Source: CAYFXE01 sp964347035
Lineage (GTDB): Bacteria; Acidobacteriota; Aminicenantia; Aminicenantales; Aminicenantaceae
Direction of reading: 5' to 3'
Assembly: GCA_964347035.1 (NCBI GenBank)
Contig: CAYFXE010000003.1
Span: 59,460 to 123,459, forward strand
Length of the DNA stretch: 64,000 nucleotides
A program made the translations under genes and the position numbers. Shown here piece after piece: positions 41,144 through 48,551 of this stretch (its first letter is position 1; every line of letters starts with the position of its first letter). A model generated the notes under the pieces. It had not been told where the DNA came from and did not search any database. It saw nothing but the letters and a program-made list of their open reading frames with translations.

Positions 41144-42612
41144 AAAGAGGGACAGCGATCCTGGTTTTCGTTTTCATCTGTTCAGGTTGGCTCGGAAGCC
41201 AGGATATCATTCCTTTTGATGATTTTTTCATAGATAAGACCATGCGCATTGACTTTTTTCATGCAGGAGATGCCAAGGAAGAATGGGTTACAGTTGACAG
41301 AATCTACGAGCAGGGCCTATGGGCCGGCTCTAAACGCCACCTCATCGACCGGTTCGATAACGGACGTTATTATCTCAAGATTTACGATGCTCTCTCTGGA
41401 AAAGTCATCTATTCCCGAGGATTTGACAGTTATTTTGGCGAGTATAAGACAACGGATTCAGCCCTCAAAGGGATAAAGAGGTCCTACCATGAAACGGCCC
41501 TGATTCCTTATCCAAAAAATAAGATCCGGTTTACCCTTGAGATAAGAGATAGACAGAACATCCTTCACCTGCTCCACAGGCAGGAGATCGATCCGATGGG
41601 TATTGGCATCATTCGAGAGAGCCCAGATAAGAAAACAAAGGTCTACGAAATCTTGAAAAACGGAAATCCCACACAGAAGGTGGATTTAGCTTTTGTCGCA
41701 GAAGGCTACAGGAAAGAAGACGAAGGACTTTTCCGATCGGATTTAGAACGTTTTGCAGCTGTATTTTTCAATCAGGAGCCATACAGAAAATACAAACAGA
41801 GATTCAATGTTTATGGTGTTTTCCGGCCGTCTGAGGAGAGCGGCTGCGATGAACCACGCCGCGGCGTATTCAAGAACACGGCTCTCGAAGCCAGTTTCAA
41901 TGCGTTGGGTTCAGAGCGCTACCTTCTCACCGAGGACAACAAATCCCTGCGTGATATCGCCGCGGCCGCACCCTATGACGCTCTGATCATTATGGTTAAC
42001 CACGAGCGGTACGGGGGCGGGGGTATCTATAATTTATACTGCGTGTTTACGGCGCATAATGTGTGGTCCAACTATCTTCTCCTCCATGAATTCGGTCATT
42101 CTTTTGCCGGGCTGGCTGACGAGTATTACACATCGAGTGTGGCTTACAACGAGTTCTATGCCAGAGGCGTTGAACCAACAGAACCGAATATCACGGCTTT
42201 GATCGATCCCAAAAACCTAAAATGGAAGGAATTCCTCAGCCAGGGAATAGACATCCCCACGCCCTGGGAAAAGGAAGGTTACGACAGGATGGACCTGGCC
42301 TACCAGAAAAAGCGAAGAGAGACGAACGTCCTGATCACCAAGCTGAAGAGAGCGGGTGCGGCTGAATCTGAGGTCGGAAAGTGGGAGAAAAAGCTTGAAC
42401 AGCTCTCCCTGGATCATAATAAAAAAGTCGAAGGATATTTTGCGGCGAGCCGGTTCAAAGACAAGGTGGGTGCTTTCGAAGGTGCTGGTTATTCATCCCA
42501 AGGATTATACCGCCCTATGCTGGATTGTCTGATGTTCACCCGAGGAGAAAAGCCGTACTGCAAGGTGTGCGAGCGAGCCGTCATTCAGATGATTAAACAT
42601 CACGGCGAGTAA
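41140..42612 (+). CDS. secreted peptidase of family M64 (IgA peptidase-like)
   Basis: This 490-residue protein begins with a signal peptide (LVFVFICSGWLGS) and an N-terminal beta-sandwich domain. A central metallopeptidase domain carries the zinc motif LLLHEFGHSFAGLADEYY (HExxHxxxxxxD type) and the family block KVDLAFVAEGYRKEDEGLF. M64 enzymes are secreted metzincin-like proteases that degrade host or environmental proteins. An inserted stretch near the active site and a cysteine-containing C-terminus (CLMFTRGEKPYCKVCERAVI) are visible. It is translationally coupled to agmatinase. Confidence 0.9.
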   Translation: MKRGTAILVFVFICSGWLGSQDIIPFDDFFIDKTMRIDFFHAGDAKEEWVTVDRIYEQGLWAGSKRHLIDRFDNGRYYLKIYDALSGKVIYSRGFDSYFGEYKTTDSALKGIKRSYHETALIPYPKNKIRFTLEIRDRQNILHLLHRQEIDPMGIGIIRESPDKKTKVYEILKNGNPTQKVDLAFVAEGYRKEDEGLFRSDLERFAAVFFNQEPYRKYKQRFNVYGVFRPSEESGCDEPRRGVFKNTALEASFNALGSERYLLTEDNKSLRDIAAAAPYDALIIMVNHERYGGGGIYNLYCVFTAHNVWSNYLLLHEFGHSFAGLADEYYTSSVAYNEFYARGVEPTEPNITALIDPKNLKWKEFLSQGIDIPTPWEKEGYDRMDLAYQKKRRETNVLITKLKRAGAAESEVGKWEKKLEQLSLDHNKKVEGYFAASRFKDKVGAFEGAGYSSQGLYRPMLDCLMFTRGEKPYCKVCERAVIQMIKHHGE

Positions 42613-42671
42613 ATTTATTGACTCTAAATTAATCTTTCAAGATTTGAGACCCCAAATCGAGGAGTCAGACG

Positions 42672-43928
42672 ATGAAAAAAAAATACCCGATGTCGATCTT
42701 AATTTTTCCTCTGTTGTTAGCCTTCCTGGCCCAGGCGCCGCTGCTGGCAGAGGAGACGTTTTTTCATGCTGAGTTAGCCAATTCTTCTTTGGTGAAGGCC
42801 ATCTTCTCGTATATTGAAGAGAATCGAGAAAAGATCATCAAAGAATGGATTTTTCTAACAGAAATTCCTTCCCCATCTGGACATGAGGAGAAAAGAGCCA
42901 TGTATCTCAAGAAGCAGTATAAAATGCTCGGTTTAGATAAAGTTGACATCGATTCCTCTGGCAATGTGATCGGAATCTGGCGAGGCTCTGGCCGAGGAAA
43001 AAAAATCGTTTTTTCCGCCCACATGGATACTGTCTTCCAGGATGTCTGGAAGATTAAGGTGAAGCGGGAAGGAAACGTTCTCAAGGCCCCTGGCATCGGA
43101 GACGACACCGCTTCTTTGATCAACCTTGTCTGGACGATTCGAGCCCTGAAGAATGCTGGGTTTGAGCCGTTCCACACCTATTATTTTTTGGCCACCGTGG
43201 GAGAAGAAGTCGGATTAGTGGGTATGCGGGCTTTTTTGGAGGCGGCCGAAGAAAAATATGATCTGCTGATCGCACTCGATGGAGATTTGGGCAAGGTGCA
43301 TTATGGGGCTTTGGGTTTTGGTGGAGGGAAGATTATCTATCGTGGACCCGGAGCGCACACTATGCAGAGCCGGGGAGTGCCCAATCCCATCCTGGCCGCG
43401 GCCAAAGCTGTTGACCGGATTTACCGAATCGAGCTCCCTTCCAAGCCGATAGAGAAATGGACGATTCTGAATATCGGGATGATCGGAGGGGGAAAAGTTA
43501 GGAATGCTGTCCCCCATGAGGCGTTCTTCACAGTTGACCTGCGTTCTGCCGATCAAATGGAGCTGGAGAGAGTTCAGGATGAATTACGGAGGATTTGCCG
43601 TGAGGTCGCCTTGGAGGCCGGCGTCGAGTTGGAGATGGAGTTGAACGAAGATTCGAAAGCCAGCCAAATCCCCGGAGCTAAGGATTCCTTCTTGGTCAAG
43701 ACGGCCGTGGATATCCTTGAATACCTAAAGGTGAAAGATCTCGAAGTGGATCCTCTCGGATCAACCGAAGCCAATGTTGGCATCGAGAAAGGGATTCTCT
43801 CTTTGAATTTCGGACGGACCTACGGTCGGTATAAACACAGCCTCAGGGAAGAAGCCGAAATCGACGGACTCTTACTGGCTATGAAGTCTATTCTTCTTCT
43901 TATTTGTTCGTTAAATAAACAGAGTTAG
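42672..43928 (+). CDS. secreted M20-family peptidase (tripeptidase/aminopeptidase-like)
   Basis: A 418-residue protein with a signal peptide (MSILIFPLLLAFLAQAPLLA) and the M20 catalytic pattern: VFSAHMDTVF, GIGDDTASLINLVW, the catalytic glutamates in TVGEEVGLVGMRAF, LIALDGDLGK, the dimerisation domain near GAHTMQSRGVPNPILAAAK and the final ligand in YGRYKHSLREEAE. These dizinc peptidases trim small peptides. Export is less usual for peptidase-T-like enzymes. It converges on, and overlaps by four bases, the fRMsr gene on the other strand. Confidence 0.9.
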   Translation: MKKKYPMSILIFPLLLAFLAQAPLLAEETFFHAELANSSLVKAIFSYIEENREKIIKEWIFLTEIPSPSGHEEKRAMYLKKQYKMLGLDKVDIDSSGNVIGIWRGSGRGKKIVFSAHMDTVFQDVWKIKVKREGNVLKAPGIGDDTASLINLVWTIRALKNAGFEPFHTYYFLATVGEEVGLVGMRAFLEAAEEKYDLLIALDGDLGKVHYGALGFGGGKIIYRGPGAHTMQSRGVPNPILAAAKAVDRIYRIELPSKPIEKWTILNIGMIGGGKVRNAVPHEAFFTVDLRSADQMELERVQDELRRICREVALEAGVELEMELNEDSKASQIPGAKDSFLVKTAVDILEYLKVKDLEVDPLGSTEANVGIEKGILSLNFGRTYGRYKHSLREEAEIDGLLLAMKSILLLICSLNKQS

Positions 43929-44386
43929 ATCAGCTCCACGATTTTTTCTAACCATTCTTGATCGACATTTGAAAAGGCATCGAATGTTCGGCTGTCCACA
44001 TCCAACACTGCCCAAGCCTGATGACGTTTGTCGATGAGAGGAACAACGATTTCTGAGTTCGAACGGCTGTCACAGGTGATGTGGTCGGGAAACTGATGGA
44101 CATCGGGAACGATGATCGTCTTCTTGTTATTAATCCCCGCCCAACAAATACCCTTGTTTTTCTCGAGCACTTGACAAGCCAGAGGGCCCTGGTAAGGCCC
44201 GACAATCAACTCGCCTTCCCTCAAGATGTAGAAACCGGTCCAGAAAAACCAAGGCATTTTGTGGTGAAGGAGGGCCACCACCGTGGTCATTCGCGCCGTC
44301 TGGTCTTCGGTTTCTTCCAGGAGTTCTAGAAGCTGGGAGTAGATTCTTTGGTATCTTTTCTCGAGTGTTTTCTTGGCCAGCATCAA
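43925..44386 (-). CDS. msrC: free methionine-(R)-sulfoxide reductase (GAF-domain fRMsr)
   Basis: The 153-residue GAF-fold protein has the three family cysteines with the expected spacing: Cys71 (GPLAC), Cys81 (NKGIC) and Cys105 (HITCDSRSNSEIVVPL), ten and 24 residues apart as in the E. coli enzyme. It also has the typical WTGFYILREGELIVGPYQG and VLDVDS segments. It reduces free methionine-R-sulfoxide in the cytoplasm. The stop lies in the M20 peptidase gene's end. The start is ATG 44386 or the next codon. Confidence 0.92.
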   Translation of the reverse strand: MMLAKKTLEKRYQRIYSQLLELLEETEDQTARMTTVVALLHHKMPWFFWTGFYILREGELIVGPYQGPLACQVLEKNKGICWAGINNKKTIIVPDVHQFPDHITCDSRSNSEIVVPLIDKRHQAWAVLDVDSRTFDAFSNVDQEWLEKIVELI

Positions 44387-44576
44387 ACTCTTCTCCTGTC
44401 AAGATTTTTTCATCGAGGAGATGGAGAACTTTAGCATCTCGAGAGGCAGGAGTCAAGAAACAGAGTTCGGCGTAAGCATCATTTTTTTCATGATTGCATA
44501 TAGGTCAGGCTAGGTGTCTCGAAAACACACGAAATTTCCCCAGCGAGGAAATTCCGCTCGGATACGGGCTTTTCTC
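44387..44576. other. intergenic, no gene seen
   Basis: The 438-base gap 44387-44824 holds only the REP-like element described next and a weak TTGACT-type promoter near 44767; the short ORFs there do not resemble proteins. Confidence 0.4.
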
Positions 44577-44657
44577 GGGGTCAGGCTTCGTTATCTTGTT
44601 TGGTCTTGGACTAAATGCTTTGTCCTTCATACACTCTTCACGATGAAGCCTGACCCC
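44577..44657. repeat. REP-like inverted repeat (GGGGTCAGGCTTC)
   Basis: GGGGTCAGGCTTC (44577-44589) and GAAGCCTGACCCC (44645-44657) form a perfect 13-bp stem around a 55-base loop. The core CTGACCCCAGC is shared with 3921-3931. This layout fits a repetitive extragenic palindrome mobilised by a REP-associated (Y1-type) transposase elsewhere in the genome; no such gene is in the window. Confidence 0.7.
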
Positions 44658-44824
44658 AGCTCAGCCCTGCTCACGGTTTTCTCAACACCCAGCCTGACTT
44701 TTTACTCTCGTCCTGAAAAAAGTCTTTATCATGGAATCAGAGACGATTCGGGCTTTCACCTGATTTGACTTTTCGTCTTATCTTAGATATTTTTCCACTG
44801 CGTATTCGAGTCAGGAGAAATAAA

Positions 44825-45685
44825 ATGAAGAGCAAGATTGGAAAATGCTTCAGTGTGTCTTTTATTTTATTTTTTTTCGCTCTGTTTTCTTCCGGGCAGA
44901 ATCGAGATAGCATCTACCAGCTTGGCCTGGAGTTGGAAAAGCAGGCAACTTACCTGGCCCAGAGCAGCTATGAACATTTCAGAGGGTGGCAGGGGACCAT
45001 CTCTGACCAAGAACAGGCGATCCTTTTTAAATCCGAAGCTTTTGCCGCCTCCTGCCGGTTGTTTTTAAAATTGGCCGAAGGGAGCTCGAATTATTACCAA
45101 TCGGGCCATGTAAGAACAAATCTTTACAGTGCGTTTATGTACCTCGCCAGATCCTTCAAAGAGTTAGAGGAAGAAATGCAGATTGGTGGTGTGCTTCCTT
45201 ATGCACTTTCAAATTGTCGACGTACTCTAGACAGGATGGATTATGAGTTTTCCCGCTGGCCTGCGCCAGATAATCTGGCCTACCTCCATCAGAAATACGT
45301 CAAAGCAAGGGATGCTACTGTGTACATGATAGAGCGAAGAGGGCCGGGCATCTATATCAAACACGCGTTCAAGAATTTAGAGAGTATCTTTCGCTACAAC
45401 TATAATCAAAACAGAGGGAAAGACCCTTGGCAGTTTCTGGTCGAGGTGGCTTACGAAACACTGGATAAGATGGATGAAGGACCGATGATCGACATGACCT
45501 TCGAGGGCCACTTAGTGATCGAAAACACCAACCGCCCCAATCGTCCGGTGTATCTAATTGAGAGAGGAAAAAAGAGGGGGATCACCTCCCCGGCGGTCTT
45601 GCAGCGCTTCGGGGGCTGGAAGAATGTTTATGAGGTTCCTGCCGAGGTGATTGCTAAGTATCCTGAGGGAGAACCGGTTAAATAA
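44825..45685 (+). CDS. secreted protein of unknown function
   Basis: From the ATG at 44825 (AGGAG 8 bases upstream) the product is 286 residues with a signal peptide ending near the SSGQ segment. The mature part is helical and ends in a well-ordered block (RPVYLIERGKKRGITSPAVL, then QRFGGWKNVYEVPAEVIAKY) that looks like a small repeated beta module found in other secreted proteins. I do not recognise a defined family. It stands alone; an antisense RNA candidate lies downstream. Confidence 0.75.
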   Translation: MKSKIGKCFSVSFILFFFALFSSGQNRDSIYQLGLELEKQATYLAQSSYEHFRGWQGTISDQEQAILFKSEAFAASCRLFLKLAEGSSNYYQSGHVRTNLYSAFMYLARSFKELEEEMQIGGVLPYALSNCRRTLDRMDYEFSRWPAPDNLAYLHQKYVKARDATVYMIERRGPGIYIKHAFKNLESIFRYNYNQNRGKDPWQFLVEVAYETLDKMDEGPMIDMTFEGHLVIENTNRPNRPVYLIERGKKRGITSPAVLQRFGGWKNVYEVPAEVIAKYPEGEPVK

Positions 45686-45779
45686 TCCTTTCTTAATCAT
45701 CCTCACCGATAGAATATTTACCCTATTTTTCCTTTAAAGCGGAGGATTGACTTTTCCAAGAAACACGGACTGATCAGAT

Positions 45780-45864
45780 AAAGTGCGGGCTGTTGTCAGC
45801 AAAAGGGGGGTTGATGATGGGAACCTAAAAGGTGGGGGCTCTCTCCAGCCCGCACAAGAGAGCT
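45780..45864 (-). ncRNA. candidate small structured RNA with its own promoter
   Basis: On the minus strand a perfect 9-bp closing stem (45847-45855 with 45783-45791) encloses GGTT/AACC (45809-45812, 45822-45825) and other small stems. Just upstream is a promoter: TTTACA (45898-45893), 16-base spacer, TATAAT (45876-45871), with predicted start near 45864. It contains no ORF. I considered 6S-like, SRP and riboswitch classes and found no match. The remainder of the 45686-46036 gap has no gene. Confidence 0.45.
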
Positions 45865-45870
45865 ATTTTT

Positions 45871-45898
45871 ATTATAGCAAAAATGTCAAGGTTGTAAA
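45871..45898 (-). promoter_or_regulatory. promoter of the candidate small RNA
   Basis: TTTACA-16-TATAAT read on the minus strand, five of six and six of six matches; points into the structured region, not to a coding gene. Confidence 0.5.
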
Positions 45899-46036
45899 GA
45901 AAAAATTTTAAGAATTTAAAAAAATCCTGTCCCTCTTATCCTATCAAAAATAGACGGCCTGTCGCCTCGGAAGAAAGGTTGAATTTTCCCCAGAATTCAG
46001 GAAGAATAAAAACAAGATTGGTTAAGAGGAGGAAAG

Positions 46037-46318
46037 ATGACAGAAAAGAAAATTGATATAAAAGTGGATGAACAGACGGCCTTAGGGACATACTCAAACT
46101 TGGCTGCTATCCGACACACCAAGGAAGAATTCATCTTTGATTTTGCTTTTGTCTATCCCGATGGCCCGATGGGAAAGCTTATATCTCGGGTGATTCTCAG
46201 CCCAGCTCACGTCAAGAGGTTCCTGGAGGCGCTGGAGACGAACGTCAAGAGATACGAGGAAAATTTTGGCCCCATCACGCCAGCTGAGGCCCCCCCTTCT
46301 GTTGGTTTTATCCACTAA
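46037..46318 (+). CDS. DUF3467-family small protein
   Basis: The 93-residue product matches DUF3467: IKVDEQTALGTYSNLAAIRH followed by FIFDFAFVYPDG and a C-terminal helix with LSPAHVKRFLEALETNVKRY. Family members are small proteins of unknown role found widely in anaerobes. AGGAGG lies ahead of the ATG. It has no obvious operon partner. Confidence 0.85.
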   Translation: MTEKKIDIKVDEQTALGTYSNLAAIRHTKEEFIFDFAFVYPDGPMGKLISRVILSPAHVKRFLEALETNVKRYEENFGPITPAEAPPSVGFIH

Positions 46319-46474
46319 AGCTGGCTCATGATTCTCTTTGCCGAAAAATCTGGGCGGGAAAGGAATGCTTATTCCAGGAATGATAACATCAAGCGGACTG
46401 TGAAGCGGGACAGATCAGTCGGATTCCTGGAGTCATTTACAGAGGAAAATAGGGGAGATTTTTATAAAATTGTC

Positions 46475-46501
46475 TTGACATCTTTCATTTTTTCTTATAA
46501 A
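46475..46501 (+). promoter_or_regulatory. possible promoter of the FadL-like gene
   Basis: TTGACA (46475-46480), a short 15-base spacer and TATAAA (46496-46501). The spacing is below the preferred 17, so confidence is low. Confidence 0.35.
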
Positions 46502-46590
46502 AAGTGGGACAAGACCAGATAAATTGATCAAAGACTACCACCGTAACCGACTGTGATGCAGAAGGTAAAACTTAATCAAGAGAGGTTCAT

Positions 46591-48018
46591 ATGAAAAAAA
46601 TTACAGCTTTTGCTTCTCTGTTTCTATTCATTTTCTTCGGAATAGGTCAACTCAGCCAAGGTGCCGGTTTCCTGGTCTATGAGCATGGTGCCGCAGCCAT
46701 GGGAATAGCGGGAGCGTTCGTCGGCGTGGCCGATGATGTGACGGCCATTTTTCACAACCCGGCCGGGATCGCATGGCTCGATGGAACCCATTTGTCTGTT
46801 GGGACCACCATAATCACTTCAGACGCCTCGGTCGACCTTCCCAACTGGCCTGATCCAAAATTTCAACATGTGGGTATGGAGAGACAATGGTTCTATCCCT
46901 CGACGTTCTATATTTCCCACAGAATCAATGACAGGTTAGCGGCCGGATTCGGATTCTTCACCCCCTTCGGGTTGGGGACAAGATGGCCTGAGGATTACCC
47001 GCTAAGGTTCATCTCGATCTCGGATGATATGAAGACATTTATCTTCAACCCCTGCCTGGCTTACAAGGTGAATGACAATTTTTCGGTCGGGTTCGGTGTC
47101 TCCTATATTCATGCCACAATCAAGTTCGAGCTTGTCGAACACCAGGACATTCTTACTGCTGTTGATGTTGGACCCCCGCTGATTCCATTTCCTTTACAAA
47201 TCCCAGTTTCTGTTTCAGTTGGTATTCCCGCTGAGCTCGAAGCGAACGGCAATGCTTTCGGCTGGAATGCTGGTCTTCTGTACAAGGGGGAGAATTACTC
47301 CCTAGGCGTCAACTGGCGAAGCGGTTTCACAGTTAAATTTGAGGGCGATATAGGATTATCTACGAACAATGCCGCCGTCTCAGCCACAGCCACAGTTCCT
47401 CCAGGATTAGGATTAGAACCTTTAGTCCCAATTGTGGAGCAAGGTGTGGTACAAAATGTTAATACTGCCTTAGCTTTCATCACTGGAGGAACCGCATCTC
47501 TTGATTTCAAGTTTCCTCATATTTTAGGTTTCGGAGGAGGGTTTAACGTCACTGACAATCTGATGTTATCTGCTGATGTGCATATCCATTTCTTTGGCTC
47601 GTTTGACAGGCTTTATGTTGAGGTCGATGTGCCGTCGGTAGATCCGTCTGTTGAGTTTGCAGATAAAGATATCGAGGAGGACTGGGACAATTCCTACATC
47701 ATCCGGACCGGGATTCAGTACATGCTCAACGAAAATGTCGCTCTGCGCGGCGGATTTTTCTACGATAAAAATCCCCAGCCGACAAAATCCGTGGACCCGA
47801 TTCTTCCGGATGCCGACCGGTTGGGATTCACGGCCGGGTTTGGTTACAAAGGCAAGAACTTCACGCTCGATCTGGCCTTCCAGTTCGAGCCTTTCAAAGA
47901 TCGAGAAAGCCCGAACAGGTATATCGAATCCTATCAGATCGGAGGGATGAACCTGGGAGCAGGGACCTATCACAATAGAGCCTATCTATTCGGGCTGAGT
48001 TTTGGATACCATTTTTAA
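46591..48018 (+). CDS. OmpP1/FadL-family outer-membrane transport protein
   Basis: The 475-residue protein has a signal peptide and the FadL-family start of the mature chain (GAGFLVYEHGAAAMGIAGAF, then VADDVTAIFHNPAGIAWL). Repeated amphipathic beta-strands fit a 14-stranded barrel, ending in the aromatic FGLSFGYHF typical of outer-membrane proteins. FadL-type channels take up hydrophobic compounds such as long-chain fatty acids or aromatics. The insertion with VVQNVNTALAFITGG is a likely plug or loop region. It precedes a 65-residue protein by 30 bases. Confidence 0.9.
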   Translation: MKKITAFASLFLFIFFGIGQLSQGAGFLVYEHGAAAMGIAGAFVGVADDVTAIFHNPAGIAWLDGTHLSVGTTIITSDASVDLPNWPDPKFQHVGMERQWFYPSTFYISHRINDRLAAGFGFFTPFGLGTRWPEDYPLRFISISDDMKTFIFNPCLAYKVNDNFSVGFGVSYIHATIKFELVEHQDILTAVDVGPPLIPFPLQIPVSVSVGIPAELEANGNAFGWNAGLLYKGENYSLGVNWRSGFTVKFEGDIGLSTNNAAVSATATVPPGLGLEPLVPIVEQGVVQNVNTALAFITGGTASLDFKFPHILGFGGGFNVTDNLMLSADVHIHFFGSFDRLYVEVDVPSVDPSVEFADKDIEEDWDNSYIIRTGIQYMLNENVALRGGFFYDKNPQPTKSVDPILPDADRLGFTAGFGYKGKNFTLDLAFQFEPFKDRESPNRYIESYQIGGMNLGAGTYHNRAYLFGLSFGYHF

Positions 48019-48048
48019 TCCCATAAATCCATTTTGGAGGTTTGAAAG

Positions 48049-48246
48049 ATGGCTTATGAATTCACAAATTCAAAAGGGGTGAAGTATTTTCTTCATTTCA
48101 AGGATGTCAATTTAAAGGGCGGCAGAATCCAGAGAATCTATTATTTTGCGCGCGATATAAGGTCTGGATCCATGGATCAGGTGCCCAGCGGTTACAGGGT
48201 CATCGAGACCGAAAGAACCGGAATGCCCATCCTGAAGAAAGCCTGA
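48049..48246 (+). CDS. small conserved-looking protein of unknown function
   Basis: A 65-residue, basic, beta-rich protein (MAYEFTNSKGVKYFLHFKDV, then a RIYYFARDIRSGSMDQV stretch). TTGGAGG lies 9 bases before the ATG, and it starts 30 bases after the FadL-like gene, so it is probably co-transcribed. I recognise no family; the good ribosome-binding site and codon use support a real gene. Confidence 0.7.
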   Translation: MAYEFTNSKGVKYFLHFKDVNLKGGRIQRIYYFARDIRSGSMDQVPSGYRVIETERTGMPILKKA

Positions 48247-48308
48247 TAGCCCTTTCGTTTCTCAAGATATCGAATTCGACTAGGCCATTTGGATAAGATT
48301 CGACAAGA

Positions 48309-48342
48309 GGAAGGAGTAGCCTGAAAGAGGCTACATCCTTCC
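48309..48342 (+). terminator. strong hairpin after the FadL-like operon
   Basis: GGAAGGAGTAGCCT (48309-48322) pairs with AGGCTACATCCTTCC (48328-48342): 14 pairs with one bulged A and a 5-base loop. No T-tract follows, so it is a hairpin that may stabilise or end the transcript rather than a canonical intrinsic terminator. Confidence 0.5.
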
Positions 48343-48510
48343 CTCACCAGAGACTCAATCTATCTAGATTCACCCCTGAGTTTGTAATCTTCAGGGAAAA
48401 TCCCTATATTCTCGTTGTCCTCTCCTTCTTATGACTTATATAGCTACCAGCTGTCCTTAAACAAGGACAATGCTGGCTATTCCCTCAGGTTTTTCCAGGC
48501 GGGAGTGATT

Positions 48511-48526
48511 GGCATATTTTTTGCTT
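48511..48526 (+). promoter_or_regulatory. sigma-54 promoter of the DUF6600 gene
   Basis: TGGCATATTTTTTGCT matches TGGCAC-N5-TTGCW except for C to T at one position, with the required ten bases between GG and GC. Predicted start near 48537; a ribosome-binding site (AAAGGAGGAG) and the ATG at 48552 follow closely. Confidence 0.7.
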
Positions 48527-48551
48527 ATACCAATCATGGAAAGGAGGAGAG

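Noticed and set aside
44514..44768. Plus-strand ORF of 84 codons
   Set aside because: It runs through the REP-like palindrome and has no ribosome-binding site or family similarity.
45780..45864. 6S RNA, SRP RNA or known riboswitch identity for the stem-loop region
   Set aside because: Length and motifs do not fit any of these classes as I know them.
46328..46522. Plus-strand ORF of 64 codons
   Set aside because: No ribosome-binding site or family-like sequence; overlaps the promoter region of the FadL-like gene.
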